From positions 1 through 27,074 of the forward strand of contig DDTJ01000103.1 of NCBI GenBank assembly GCA_002344525.1: DNA of 27,074 nucleotides, read 5' to 3'. The DNA comes from Akkermansiaceae bacterium UBA2367. Lineage in GTDB: Bacteria > Verrucomicrobiota > Verrucomicrobiia > Verrucomicrobiales > DEV007. This document shows, piece after piece, positions 1 to 8,048 of the stretch (the stretch's first letter is position 1; every line of letters starts with the position of its first letter). The notes under the pieces are model-generated. The model was not told the origin of the DNA. It was given only the letters and a program-made list of their open reading frames with translations, and did no database searches. The position numbers and the translations under genes were made by a program.

Positions 1-6
1 CGGTAT

Positions 7-327
7 TTATGAGATGGCTTCTAGGCTACGCACGAGTTCGTCTGACTCGGAAGTGTTGGCAATTTTCATTAATGTCTCGTCTGGAATCGAGACGTTGTAA
101 GCATCTTCGGCTGCCATGATAATTTCGACCAGATCGAGATCATCTGCACCGATCGATGCGAATGTGGAATTGCCGTGAATTGCATCTGCTGATATGCCCA
201 ACTGCTCTGCAACGATTCCGATTATGCTTTCAAGGTGCGAATTCATTTCTGAAGCTTGTTCAACTTTGGGTTGTCGCTCGCACCCTGTCAGCGCGATTAT
301 AATGAAAACTGCTGCGAATTGCTTCAT
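7..327 (-). CDS. Acyl-carrier-protein-like lipoprotein lacking the phosphopantetheine serine
   Basis: A 106-residue protein. Residues 1-16 form a lipoprotein signal (MK, then a hydrophobic run ending LTGC), so Cys16 is the predicted lipidated residue. A linker leads to an ACP fold at about residues 28-100 that aligns along its length with bacterial AcpP (EQLGI...STF...IGAD-LD-VEIIMA-ED...IPDE). The family motif is GADSLD; here it reads GADDLD, so the serine that receives 4'-phosphopantetheine is Asp63 (codon at 139-141). It should therefore not carry acyl chains by the usual route. The start at 327 was chosen over the in-frame ATG at 369 because it puts the signal peptide at the N-terminus and clears the upstream gene, which ends 28 bases away. 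GC is visibly lower than in the neighbours. A role as a lipid-anchored binding or adaptor domain is inference. The fold and lipobox are well supported; the function is unknown. Confidence 0.85.
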   Translation of the reverse strand: MKQFAAVFIIIALTGCERQPKVEQASEMNSHLESIIGIVAEQLGISADAIHGNSTFASIGADDLDLVEIIMAAEDAYNVSIPDETLMKIANTSESDELVRSLEAIS

Positions 328-355
328 CAACTTCGTGTCACATTCGTGATCAAAT

Positions 356-3300
356 TTACACCAACCCACTCCGCCGCCGCAGCACCCATTCGGTCGTCAA
401 AAACCCGAAGAACGCCAGCAGCAGCGGCCATTTATCCCATAACGTGACATTCCTCCGTTCCTTGAGCGTTTCCTTCGGCGCTCCGAAGCTGCCCACGAGG
501 CTGGCGAGATCGTCCAACTCGACCAGTCGCCCCCCGGTCATCGTCGTGGCGCGGTTCAGAAAATCGCGGTCGGCGGTGAGTTCGGCCAGCTCCACCGGAT
601 TGCGCGTCGTCACGACGAGCAGCTCGGTCTCGATGCCTTGCGGCCCGTCCGGCACGGCGGCGATGGCCTTGTCCACTTCGCTGCCGACCAGCTTCAGCCG
701 GTATTCGCCCTCCTCGTCGAGGCCGCCGAGGCTCGTCTCGTAGAGGCCCGAGGAGTCCGAGCGGTAGCTGAGGCGCTGCTTGCGGAGACGTTCGCCGTCC
801 TTCCAGACCTCCACCTCGACGCCGGCGTCGGTGACGGGGCGGCGTTCGGGATCGAGCACCTTCGCGGTGACCTCGATGGGGTCGTTCGGCGTGTAGCTGA
901 GCCGGTCCGTGCCGAGGCGGACGAAGTCGTTGCCCGAGCGCAGGTTCGGCCCCGCGCCCCAGCGCGTGATCTGGCCCCAGAAGCGGTGGTGGTGCGTGTC
1001 GCCGACGCCGTAGCGGAAGCGCCACGTCTGGTCGAAGTGCAGCAGCAGCACCTTGCCGAGGCCCGCGCGGATCGTGGAGACGACGGCGTTTCCGGCCTCG
1101 ACCTGCTTCTGGTTGGCGAGCTGCTGGATCGCGGCCTCGACCGAGCCGGGGGAGCCGTCGGGAGCGAAGCCCGCCACCGTCGGCGCGGCCCCGGCGGGAT
1201 GGGCGTAGGCGAGGATCTCGGCGGTCTCCTTCATCTCCGCGCCCGCGTAGCGCCAGCGCATCGGCGGGAAGCCCGACCAGATCTCCTCGTTGAGGGCGCG
1301 GCTGGTCGATTGCGAGGTCACGGGATGCTCGCGTCCCGCCGCGGTGAGCTGGATGCGGTAGGCGCTCTCGGGCGTCTCGTAGCGCGTCGCCGCGCCGGGC
1401 GTGTAGGAGACGGGGAGCAGGTTCTGCAAGGCGCGGCTGTCGTGGCCGTGGGGCATGTGGCGCGGTCCGGCGACGCAGACGAGGAGGGCGCCTCGCTTCG
1501 TCACGGCCTCCTCGATGGCGGCGAGGTCGCGGGGGGAAAGGGCCGACGGGGGGATGTCGCCGAGGATGATGACGTCGAACTGCTGCCACTCCGACGCGAC
1601 CTGCGGCAGGTGCGTGGCCCCGGCCTCGCCGAAGGGGCGCGAGGCGCTGGCATGGACCGTGGGCGGCTGGGGGGCGCGGTGGATCGCGTCGGGATGGAGG
1701 AGGACGTATTGGAGATGCACCGACTTGTCGCGGCCGTAGAACAGGTTGCGCAGGTAGCGGAACTCCCAGCGGGGGAAGCCATCGACCAGCAGGACGTTCG
1801 TCCGGTCGTCGGTGACCGCGACCTTGAAGTCCCACGAATTGTTCTCCTGAAACATCTCGCGCGGGTCGGGCTGGAGCCGCACGCGGTAGTCGTGGATGCC
1901 CTTGGCCTCGGGCTTGTGGACGAAGGCGATCTCGGTGCGGAAGTTCACGTCGGTGACCTCGATCTCGACGCTTTCGACGACGGTCTCGCCGGAGAGCAGC
2001 TCGGCCCGCACCGTCTCGCCGAGGAAGCCGTCGAGCTTCGCCGTGGCGGTGACGACGACGCGGTCGTCGAGGTAGATGGACTCGGGCGCGTTCAGCGAGA
2101 GCAGGGAGATATCGACCGGGCCGAGGTCCGCGCCGAGGGGCACGGCGGAGAGGGGCGTGTTGCGCACGGCGAGCTGGCGCAGGCTGTCCTCGGGCAGGGC
2201 GGCGCCGTTGTGCCGTCCGTCCCCCAGCAGCAGCACCCCGGCGAGCGATTCGGGCGAGGTGTTCGCGAGGACGTGCTCGAGCGCGCCGGTGAGGTCGGTC
2301 TGGGCCTTGTCGGGGCGGCGGCCGATCTCGATGGCTTCCTCCCCGGCGAGCGGATCGGTGATCTGGACGACGTCGCGGGCGAAGCGGTAGTAGCGCAGGT
2401 TGTAGCGTTCCTTGAGCCGACCGAGGAGGGTCCTTGCCGACCGGGGCGGGTCGGCGGCTTGACCCTCTTGGGTTTCTTCCTCATCCATGGGGACGGGGGT
2501 GGAAAGGACGCGCCGGGCGAGTTCGGCCCGCGGGGTCGCGGCGGCTTCATCGACGAACTGCTTCGTCGGTCCGTCGAGGCGTTCGTAGTAGGCTTCGTCG
2601 GCCTTGGCCGTGGTCGTGGGGAGGGTCTCGACGAGGGGGCGCAGTTCGTCGCGGGCGACTTCGAGCTGTTTCGCGAGCTCCTCGCCGCTGCCGGACTCGG
2701 CGGCCTTCGCGGCGAGGGGGAGGATGCGGGCGAGCCCGTCGCGGACGCGCTTGAGGGAGTCGTCGAGCTTGCCCCGCACCTCGTCGGGGAGCGGGGCGGA
2801 GGCCGCCGTGGCGAGGGAGTCCGTCAGGGCGGCGCGGCGGCTTTCGAGGGAGGCGAAACGCGCGGGCAACTGCGCGGCACGGCCTTCGAGTCCGGCGGCG
2901 AGGGTGGGGGCGGAGCGGAGGGCGTTCAGCTCCTCGACGAATTCGGCGTCGAGGGCGGTGGCGGCGCGTCCGATCGCAGCGAGGGCGGGGCGTTGCTCCA
3001 GACCCGGCACGCCGAGGAGGGCGGCGCGGTCGAGCTTCTGCGAGGGCGTCAGCCGCTGGTCGGCGAGCCGCATGGAATCGGAGTCGTCGATGAGCACGGC
3101 GACCTCGCGCGAGATTTCGCGCTCCTCGACGAAGGAGCGCACCGGCTGCGCGAGGATGAGGAGGAGGATGGCGAGGGCGGCGAGCCGCAGGGCGAGGAGG
3201 AGGCGTCCGCGGCGCGGGGAGACGAGGGATTTCTCGAAGCGGTAGATCCAGACGACAGTCTCCGCCGCGGCCGCGCCGAGCAGGGCGATGGCGGGCAGCG

Positions 3301-3529
3301 CCCAAGAGGTGGCGAGGGCGAAGAAGGCCCCGAGAAACTGGAAGGCGAACCAGCAGGCCCCCGCCGCGAGGAGGAATCCGAGCAGGGAAAGGGCGAGAGT
3401 GGCCGAGGGGAAGCGTCCGCGCAGTTTCACCGTGGCGAGCCAGAGCAAGGCGCAGACGAGCAACCCGGCCCCGGAGAGAGCGGGGCCGAGCGAGTCGATC
3501 AGGTCGGTGCGGCTGAAGTCGGAGTTCAT
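356..3529 (-). CDS. Large membrane protein with split VWA domain and amidotransferase-like domain
   Basis: A 1057-residue protein of the type encoded last in MoxR/DUF58/VWA operons of Verrucomicrobia and Planctomycetes. The N-terminus has hydrophobic segments at about 16-36, 43-70, 72-95 and 108-130. A VWA metal-site motif DDSDS follows at 148-152, at the end of the strand VAVLID. About 240 residues of charged, Ala/Leu/Glu-rich helix come next, before the rest of the VWA fold: TDLTGAL near 410 and LLLGDGRHNG near 432. Beyond about 575 is a segment (VLLVDGFPRWEFRYLRNL) typical of the class I amidotransferase-like domain of these proteins, with no obvious catalytic Cys, then beta-rich domains and a C-terminal membrane helix ending in Arg residues. 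The start at 3529 was chosen because upstream in-frame codons lie in repeat sequence. It follows the metalloprotease gene by 38 bases. Likely role: membrane partner of the MoxR ATPase; substrate unknown. Confidence 0.85.
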   Translation of the reverse strand: MNSDFSRTDLIDSLGPALSGAGLLVCALLWLATVKLRGRFPSATLALSLLGFLLAAGACWFAFQFLGAFFALATSWALPAIALLGAAAAETVVWIYRFEKSLVSPRRGRLLLALRLAALAILLLILAQPVRSFVEEREISREVAVLIDDSDSMRLADQRLTPSQKLDRAALLGVPGLEQRPALAAIGRAATALDAEFVEELNALRSAPTLAAGLEGRAAQLPARFASLESRRAALTDSLATAASAPLPDEVRGKLDDSLKRVRDGLARILPLAAKAAESGSGEELAKQLEVARDELRPLVETLPTTTAKADEAYYERLDGPTKQFVDEAAATPRAELARRVLSTPVPMDEEETQEGQAADPPRSARTLLGRLKERYNLRYYRFARDVVQITDPLAGEEAIEIGRRPDKAQTDLTGALEHVLANTSPESLAGVLLLGDGRHNGAALPEDSLRQLAVRNTPLSAVPLGADLGPVDISLLSLNAPESIYLDDRVVVTATAKLDGFLGETVRAELLSGETVVESVEIEVTDVNFRTEIAFVHKPEAKGIHDYRVRLQPDPREMFQENNSWDFKVAVTDDRTNVLLVDGFPRWEFRYLRNLFYGRDKSVHLQYVLLHPDAIHRAPQPPTVHASASRPFGEAGATHLPQVASEWQQFDVIILGDIPPSALSPRDLAAIEEAVTKRGALLVCVAGPRHMPHGHDSRALQNLLPVSYTPGAATRYETPESAYRIQLTAAGREHPVTSQSTSRALNEEIWSGFPPMRWRYAGAEMKETAEILAYAHPAGAAPTVAGFAPDGSPGSVEAAIQQLANQKQVEAGNAVVSTIRAGLGKVLLLHFDQTWRFRYGVGDTHHHRFWGQITRWGAGPNLRSGNDFVRLGTDRLSYTPNDPIEVTAKVLDPERRPVTDAGVEVEVWKDGERLRKQRLSYRSDSSGLYETSLGGLDEEGEYRLKLVGSEVDKAIAAVPDGPQGIETELLVVTTRNPVELAELTADRDFLNRATTMTGGRLVELDDLASLVGSFGAPKETLKERRNVTLWDKWPLLLAFFGFLTTEWVLRRRSGLV

Positions 3530-3541
3530 GGGGCGCCCGGA

Positions 3542-3613
3542 GGGCGCGTGAAAGGTTGGGGAGCGCCCTACCGGGCGCGTGAAAGGTGAAAAGTAAAAGG
3601 TGAAAGGTCGGGA
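3542..3613 (+). repeat. GGGCGCGTGAAAGGT direct repeats with purine-rich tail
   Basis: The 15-base unit GGGCGCGTGAAAGGT occurs at 3542-3556 and 3573-3587, followed by GTGAAAAGTAAAAGG variants. A near-identical unit lies at 4565-4579. Here it joins directly to the palindrome at 3616 and encodes the last residues of the metalloprotease frame. Confidence 0.75.
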
Positions 3614-4521
3614 AGGTAGCATGGGCTTCCAGCCCATGCCTTCGGTGGGAGCGGCGTGGGAGAGCGGACGGGGCTTCCGTCGCTCCCGGACGTCGTGCCG
3701 CGATGCATGGGCTGGAAGCCGATGCTACTTTTTTGAGGGGGCTCGGTGCTGCCGGCGTCCGCTGCAACCGGGAACATATTGTAATTCCGTTCATCAAAAT
3801 ACTTCAGGCGCGCCGGGATCTGGCTGCTGATGGTATTGGCCTGCTCCTCTGTGATGCGATGGCGGTGATACCGGAGAATGAGCCATGCCAAAAAGCTTTC
3901 GGACACATCTTCGCGTAGCGGAAAGTCTTGCGCATACTTGGAAATGAATGCGTTGTCGCTGTATTGCGCCGCCAGCCATTCGGGTGATTTTTCCATGGTT
4001 TGACCAAGGTTGTGCGCGGCCTCATGCACGATGATCTCATGGAGCTTTCCTTTTTGGGTTTCATGCTGCATCGTCTTTTCCGAATAAAGCAGGAGGCTCC
4101 TGTTGCCGCCGCCCATCGTCACATTGCCGCCATGCAGCACAATCCGGTCAAGAAGGGAGCGGAGGCAATGGGGCAGCAGTCCCACGATCTTCGCATGTCT
4201 TTCCGCCTGTGCCGTCACCGCTGCAAGATCGCCAATATCGGGATTTGCAACCATTTCCGACGAGAGGCCGTCGCTCCACGCGATGTTGAAAACATGCGCA
4301 TGGATGGTGATCCTCCCTCCATTGCCATCCTTGGCCCTTCTGTCGAACACGGTTTTCTCCTGCTGCCCGACATAGGTGATGCTTCCAAACGCGGATGGGC
4401 CCGTTGAGCGGATGGTCCCTGCATAATGCTCTGCCACGCCCGGCTTGTATGGCCATGGTTTCTGCCCGAGGCAAGATCCGCATGGAATCATCAAAATCAA
4501 AAGAAGCAGAAAGGGTTTCAT
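3568..4521 (-). CDS. Secreted HEXXH zinc metalloprotease-like protein, C-terminus encoded by a repeat
   Basis: A 317-residue protein with a signal peptide (MKPFLLLLILMIPCGSCLG). The motif HEIIVHEAAHNLGQ gives HEAAH at 166-170, a zinc-binding and catalytic motif. Glu204 and Glu208 (REDVSESF) are downstream candidates for the third ligand, as in gluzincins. The fold family was not otherwise recognised; lethal-factor-like peptidases are one possibility. The native-looking sequence ends near residue 264. The last 50 or so residues are translated from a dispersed palindromic repeat (GFQPMHRG...AWAGSPC) and the purine-rich repeat after it. The gene lies between two copies of that palindrome, and its codons are more AT-rich (TTT, CTT, TTG, ATT in the signal peptide) than its neighbours'. 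It interrupts an otherwise typical MoxR/VWA operon, so it is probably acquired. The start at 4521 gives the signal peptide; the longer frame reads into the other repeat copy. Confidence 0.75.
   Translation of the reverse strand: MKPFLLLLILMIPCGSCLGQKPWPYKPGVAEHYAGTIRSTGPSAFGSITYVGQQEKTVFDRRAKDGNGGRITIHAHVFNIAWSDGLSSEMVANPDIGDLAAVTAQAERHAKIVGLLPHCLRSLLDRIVLHGGNVTMGGGNRSLLLYSEKTMQHETQKGKLHEIIVHEAAHNLGQTMEKSPEWLAAQYSDNAFISKYAQDFPLREDVSESFLAWLILRYHRHRITEEQANTISSQIPARLKYFDERNYNMFPVAADAGSTEPPQKSSIGFQPMHRGTTSGSDGSPVRSPTPLPPKAWAGSPCYLPDLSPFTFHLSRAR
3616..3728. repeat. Dispersed palindromic element, copy 1
   Basis: A 113-bp element bounded by 24-bp inverted ends that differ at one position, each containing GGGCTTCCAGCCC or its complement and running out to GTAGC/GCTAC. 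The interior has GCGGCGTGGGAGAGCGG, shared with the other copies. It contains no transposase and resembles REP/MITE-type elements. It is read through by the metalloprotease frame. Confidence 0.85.
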
Positions 4522-4587
4522 GACCGTGAGGGCAAACGGTGGCGGGAAGAAATTAGAAACCCATGGGCGCGTAAAAGGTCGGGAAAC

Positions 4588-4700
4588 GTAGCATGGGCTT
4601 CCAGCCCATGCCTTCGGCGGGGGCGGCGTGGATGAGCGGGCGGAACTCCGTTGGCTTCCGGGCGTCGTGCCACGATGCATGGGCTTCCAGCCCATGCATC
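4588..4700. repeat. Dispersed palindromic element, copy 2
   Basis: Also 113 bp and similar to copy 1 throughout. The right end carries GGGCTTCCAGCCC in the same direction as the left end, instead of the complement seen in copies 1 and 3, as if that arm had flipped. It fills most of the gap between the BatA-like gene and the metalloprotease gene. Confidence 0.85.
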
Positions 4701-4731
4701 GTTTCGGGAATTGCTGCGTCTCTGTTTCATC

Positions 4732-7700
4732 TCAAACCTTCCCAAACTTCGCCAACTGCTCCCGGAACGCGCTGCTGGGCGCGTCCTTCGCCTCGAAGCG
4801 GATGGCGATCTCCTCGCCCATGCGGCGGCTGCGGGCGATCCATCTCGAAAGCACGATTTCGAGGAGAAGAAAGACGAAGGCCCCGAGGGCGAGGTATTTC
4901 CACAACTCCTGCCCGAACTGCCGGCCGTCGAGGAAGCCGATCAGCTCTTCCAGTGTTTGTGGTTGTGACAGGGTGACGAAGTTCGCGAGAAAGGCGTAAT
5001 CGGAGTCGGTGAGGCGGACGAGACGGCTCTCGGCGGGGTCGCGCTTCACGGTGAAGGGGATTTCGCGGCTCCTTTCGCGGAGGAAGTCGGAGAAATACGG
5101 CGCCTGCTCCTCGGGCACGGTGAGCTGGTAGAGGCCAGAGGAGATCTGGCCCTGCAGCTTCAGCACGGAACCGCCGTCCATCGAGCTGAGCTGCGCGACG
5201 CGGGGCCGCCCGTCGGGGCCTTTCACGGGGAAGGTGGCGAGGCTGGTCTGGCGCCCGGTCTCGCCCTCCCCGCCGGTGAAGGTGCGGAAGCGCGAGGGCG
5301 GGATGATCTGCGAGGGCAGTTTGTCGGCCTCCCATTTCAGGACGGCCTTGGCCTCGCCGCCGTTCTCGCGGAAGACGGCGCGGAAGTCGTACCAGCGGTT
5401 CTCCTCGACCTTCTCGGAGTAGCGCCGCTCGCGGGTGCCTTGGTTGAACTCGACGACGGGCTTGCCGTCGATGAACAGTTCGAGGGCGTCGTCCACCTCG
5501 GCTTGGAAGGTGAGGCGCTTGGCCGCGGGCATCTGGATCTTGCCCGTCCACTCGACCTTGAAGCCGTCCGCCGGGATGCCGGGGGCGGGGCTGCCGTTCA
5601 TCCATTGGAACTGGATGGCGGGGTCCTGCCGCGTGTAGGCGGGCTCGGTCGCGTCGTGGCTGGCGTAGTAGCGTCCGATGAGTCCCTCGCCGAGGGCGCG
5701 TCCGCGCTTGCCGGCGAGGCCGAGATGGACCTCCCAACCCGGATCGAGGTTTAGCTGGTAGGCGGCGGGGTCGGCGAGATGATAGACGAACTCGTGGAGG
5801 AAGGGGAGAAAGGCTTGTCGCGTCACGAGGTTGCCGGAGGAGAGGTCGAGCGAGACGCCTAGCAGAACCACATTCCCGCGTCCGGCCTTGCGCGAGCTGA
5901 GGAGGATCGCACCGTTGTTGAGCCGCGCCCCGACGGAGCTTTCCTTGGCGAGGGCGTCGGGGATGGTCTGGGGTCGGTAGTTTGTGATCGTGGTCCCGGC
6001 GAAGTCGCTTCTCCCCGGATCGGCGACCTTGGCGAGGGCGGGATGCGTGAGGGTCTGGGCCGAGGGGGAGAAGGCGGAGGCAGCCCCGGCGACGGTGTCG
6101 GCGACGACGGGATCGCCGAGGGTCGCGGGAAGGAAGGGCAGGTCGGATTCGGTTTTCCAGCCGTTGTAGAAGTCGGCTTGGGCCTTCGCCCCCGCCGCGA
6201 CGAGGAGGCCGCCGCCTTCGTCCACGTATCGGGCGAGGGCCGCGGCGACGGGGGCGGAGAGGCGCGGCACGTCGGCGAGGAGGACGGTGTCGTAGTCCGA
6301 GAAGTCGGCGATCACGGCGAGGTCGGGCAGGGCGACGACGCGCGGCTCGACGAGGAAGCGGACGGGATCGAGGGTGGGGTCGTAGTTCGGATTGAAGTCG
6401 TCCGCGGCGGGGTCGGCGACGCCGGGAAGGTTCGCCTGCAAGGTCGGGTCGAGGGTGAGGGCGGAGGGCGCGAGGGCCACGGCGGCGAAGGCGGCGGCCC
6501 GGTCGAGGGCGCGGGCGGAGGGGCGGCCCTCCACGATGAGGACTTTCAGCTCGCTCGCGACGTTGAGGGCGGACCACGCGGTGTTGTCGCTGGCGATGTC
6601 GTCCTCGACCTCGAGGGTGACGGAGAGGGAATGCGCCCCGGCCTCGGAGAACTGGTGGGTGAAGGTGACGGAATGCTCCTCGCCGGGGCGGAGTTGGCCG
6701 ATGGAGGCGTCGCGGTAGTCGCGCCCGCCGTCGATCTTGAGAACGAGGGCGGAGGGGGTGACGGCTTCGTTGCCGGTGTTCGCCACGGTCGCGGTGATGG
6801 AGACGGGCCGGTCCACGCCCACAATCTCGCGGGAGAGGCGCACATCGGTGACGGAGGCGTTCCGCACGAACTCGGGCAGGGGCATCCTGCGGAGCATGAT
6901 CTGCGGTTCGCTGGGGAGGTTTTTGAAGGCGTCGCGGAGGAAGTTCCAGCGCCCGCTCTGGCCGATCTCCCAGCCAACGTTTTGTTCGTCTGTCAGGAGG
7001 ACGATCTGCTTGGCGGGGTTGTCGCCGCGGGCGAGGCTGAGGGAGGCGAGGGTGAGGGCTTGGTAGGTGGCCATGGCCCCGTCGAGGGGGGCGAGCTCGG
7101 CGAGGGCGGCGTCGAGGGCGGCGCGGTCGGTGGTGGGGTCGAGGACGGGCGCGGAGGGCGAGGGGCCGCCGACGATGAGGCTGAAGGCGTGGCCGCGCGG
7201 GGCGCGCTTGACGAGGGTGCGGGCCTCCTCGACGGCGCGCTCGAAGTTCGTCGCGCCGTCCACGGCGATGCCCATGGAGGTGGAGGCGTCGATGACGAGG
7301 GCGATGTCCTGCCGCGCCCCGGGGGCGAAACGGGAGAGGTTGAGGTATTTCTCGAAGGAGATCAGGGCGGCACAGGCGAGGAGGACGAGGAGGGAGGCGA
7401 CGGCGACGCGGCGGCGCCAGACGGGTTCGTCGTGCAGGACCACGGCGACGCCGAGCCCGACGACGGCGAGCAGGAGGAGGGGGAGGACGAGGAGCCAAGG
7501 CACGGTCGAGCCGGGCGGGATGAAGGGCCGCGCGAGGGCGAGGGCGAGGAGTCCGACGAGGAGGCAGCGAGCCGCCATGAGGAGGGCTTCCTCGAGCTGG
7601 ATGCGGCGGTTGCGGATGGCGAGGGATTCGAGGAGGAAGTTCATGGCTCCCCAATCCACGACCCGGCTGGAACGGCGGTTCAGCAAGTGGATCACGATGG

Positions 7701-7752
7701 GAATCGCGATGCCGAGAGCGCCGAGGAGGAGGATGGTGTTGAGGAAAAGCAT
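4732..7752 (-). CDS. BatA-like VWA membrane protein with PA14 domain
   Basis: A 1006-residue protein. The N-terminus (MLFLNTILLLGALGIAIPIVIHLLNRR) is the BatA/aerotolerance-type N-terminal segment, with further hydrophobic stretches at about 56-78, 84-106 and 117-132. A VWA domain starts with DASTS at 155-159, a complete DxSxS metal site. A CARDB/Ig-like region and an amidotransferase-like segment (DTVLLADVPRL...YVDEGGGLLVAAG) follow. Residues about 689-825 form a PA14 domain: GLIGRYY, FQWMNGSP, VEWTGKIQMP, DDALELFIDGK, LKWEADK. PA14 domains generally bind carbohydrate or glycoprotein. A membrane helix at about 950-972 is followed by a short charged tail. In its operon it should work with the MoxR ATPase and DUF58 protein at the membrane, with the large domains probably outside the cytoplasm. 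No strong SD precedes the start; the BatA-like N-terminus fixes it. A 456-base repeat-rich gap separates it from the DUF58 gene. Confidence 0.9.
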   Translation of the reverse strand: MLFLNTILLLGALGIAIPIVIHLLNRRSSRVVDWGAMNFLLESLAIRNRRIQLEEALLMAARCLLVGLLALALARPFIPPGSTVPWLLVLPLLLLAVVGLGVAVVLHDEPVWRRRVAVASLLVLLACAALISFEKYLNLSRFAPGARQDIALVIDASTSMGIAVDGATNFERAVEEARTLVKRAPRGHAFSLIVGGPSPSAPVLDPTTDRAALDAALAELAPLDGAMATYQALTLASLSLARGDNPAKQIVLLTDEQNVGWEIGQSGRWNFLRDAFKNLPSEPQIMLRRMPLPEFVRNASVTDVRLSREIVGVDRPVSITATVANTGNEAVTPSALVLKIDGGRDYRDASIGQLRPGEEHSVTFTHQFSEAGAHSLSVTLEVEDDIASDNTAWSALNVASELKVLIVEGRPSARALDRAAAFAAVALAPSALTLDPTLQANLPGVADPAADDFNPNYDPTLDPVRFLVEPRVVALPDLAVIADFSDYDTVLLADVPRLSAPVAAALARYVDEGGGLLVAAGAKAQADFYNGWKTESDLPFLPATLGDPVVADTVAGAASAFSPSAQTLTHPALAKVADPGRSDFAGTTITNYRPQTIPDALAKESSVGARLNNGAILLSSRKAGRGNVVLLGVSLDLSSGNLVTRQAFLPFLHEFVYHLADPAAYQLNLDPGWEVHLGLAGKRGRALGEGLIGRYYASHDATEPAYTRQDPAIQFQWMNGSPAPGIPADGFKVEWTGKIQMPAAKRLTFQAEVDDALELFIDGKPVVEFNQGTRERRYSEKVEENRWYDFRAVFRENGGEAKAVLKWEADKLPSQIIPPSRFRTFTGGEGETGRQTSLATFPVKGPDGRPRVAQLSSMDGGSVLKLQGQISSGLYQLTVPEEQAPYFSDFLRERSREIPFTVKRDPAESRLVRLTDSDYAFLANFVTLSQPQTLEELIGFLDGRQFGQELWKYLALGAFVFLLLEIVLSRWIARSRRMGEEIAIRFEAKDAPSSAFREQLAKFGKV

Positions 7753-7764
7753 GCGGAAGCCGCA

Positions 7765-7797
7765 GTAAAAGGTGAAAAGTGAAAGGTAAAAGGTCGG
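7765..7797 (+). repeat. Purine-rich GTGAAAAGT repeat upstream of BatA-like gene
   Basis: Variants of GTAAAAGGTGAAAAGTGAAAG in tandem, same family as at 3542-3613 and 17049-17080. It begins 13 bases from the BatA-like start codon on the minus strand, where it reads as a pyrimidine tract. Confidence 0.7.
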
Positions 7798-7804
7798 AGT
7801 GTGG

Positions 7805-7866
7805 CAGGGCTGGTGCCCTGCGAGGTAGGGAACTCAGGCGTCCCTCGGGGCGGCCTCCCGCCTGAG
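7805..7866. repeat. Two adjacent short hairpins
   Basis: CAGGGC-TGGT-GCCCTG at 7805-7820 is a perfect 6-bp stem with a 4-base loop. CTCAGGCG (7833-7840) pairs perfectly with CGCCTGAG (7859-7866). They may be a different REP-like unit or an RNA-stabilising structure. Confidence 0.65.
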
Positions 7867-7900
7867 CGGGGGTGTTGTGGGTGGTGCTGGCTGTTGGTGG

Positions 7901-8007
7901 TTCTTACTCTTTACTCCCTACTCTTACCTCTTACTCCTCGGAGGTCGGAGGTGAAGCGGGGGAGTAAGAGTAAGAGTAAGAGTAAGGAGTAGGGAGTATG
8001 AGTAAGG
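7901..8007. repeat. Long AGTAAG-type inverted repeat
   Basis: The left arm (about 7901-7937) is pyrimidine-rich with TTACTC/CTACTC units. The right arm (about 7961-8007) is purine-rich with GAGTAA repeated. The arms are imperfect complements around a 23-base centre. Asymmetric purine/pyrimidine strands of this kind can also form triplex DNA. Confidence 0.8.
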
Positions 8008-8048
8008 TTGGTGTGGAGGCTTTAGCCGACTGCGGAGGGTCGGGCGAT

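Noticed and set aside
638..3589. 983-codon plus-strand open frame opposite the large VWA gene
   Set aside because: Composition is Gly/Arg/Glu/Val-rich with no domains, as expected for antisense of a GC-rich gene; the minus-strand frame has clear VWA and membrane features.
3600..3918. Short plus-strand frames encoding MGFQPMP and MHGLEADATF
   Set aside because: These are translations of the palindromic element, which gives similar peptides at every copy.
4727..7654. 975-codon minus-strand frame rich in Arg and Pro
   Set aside because: Out-of-frame reading of the BatA-like gene; no recognisable motifs.
7901..8007. CRISPR array
   Set aside because: Units are 6-7 bases with no spacers between equal-length repeats, and no cas genes are present.
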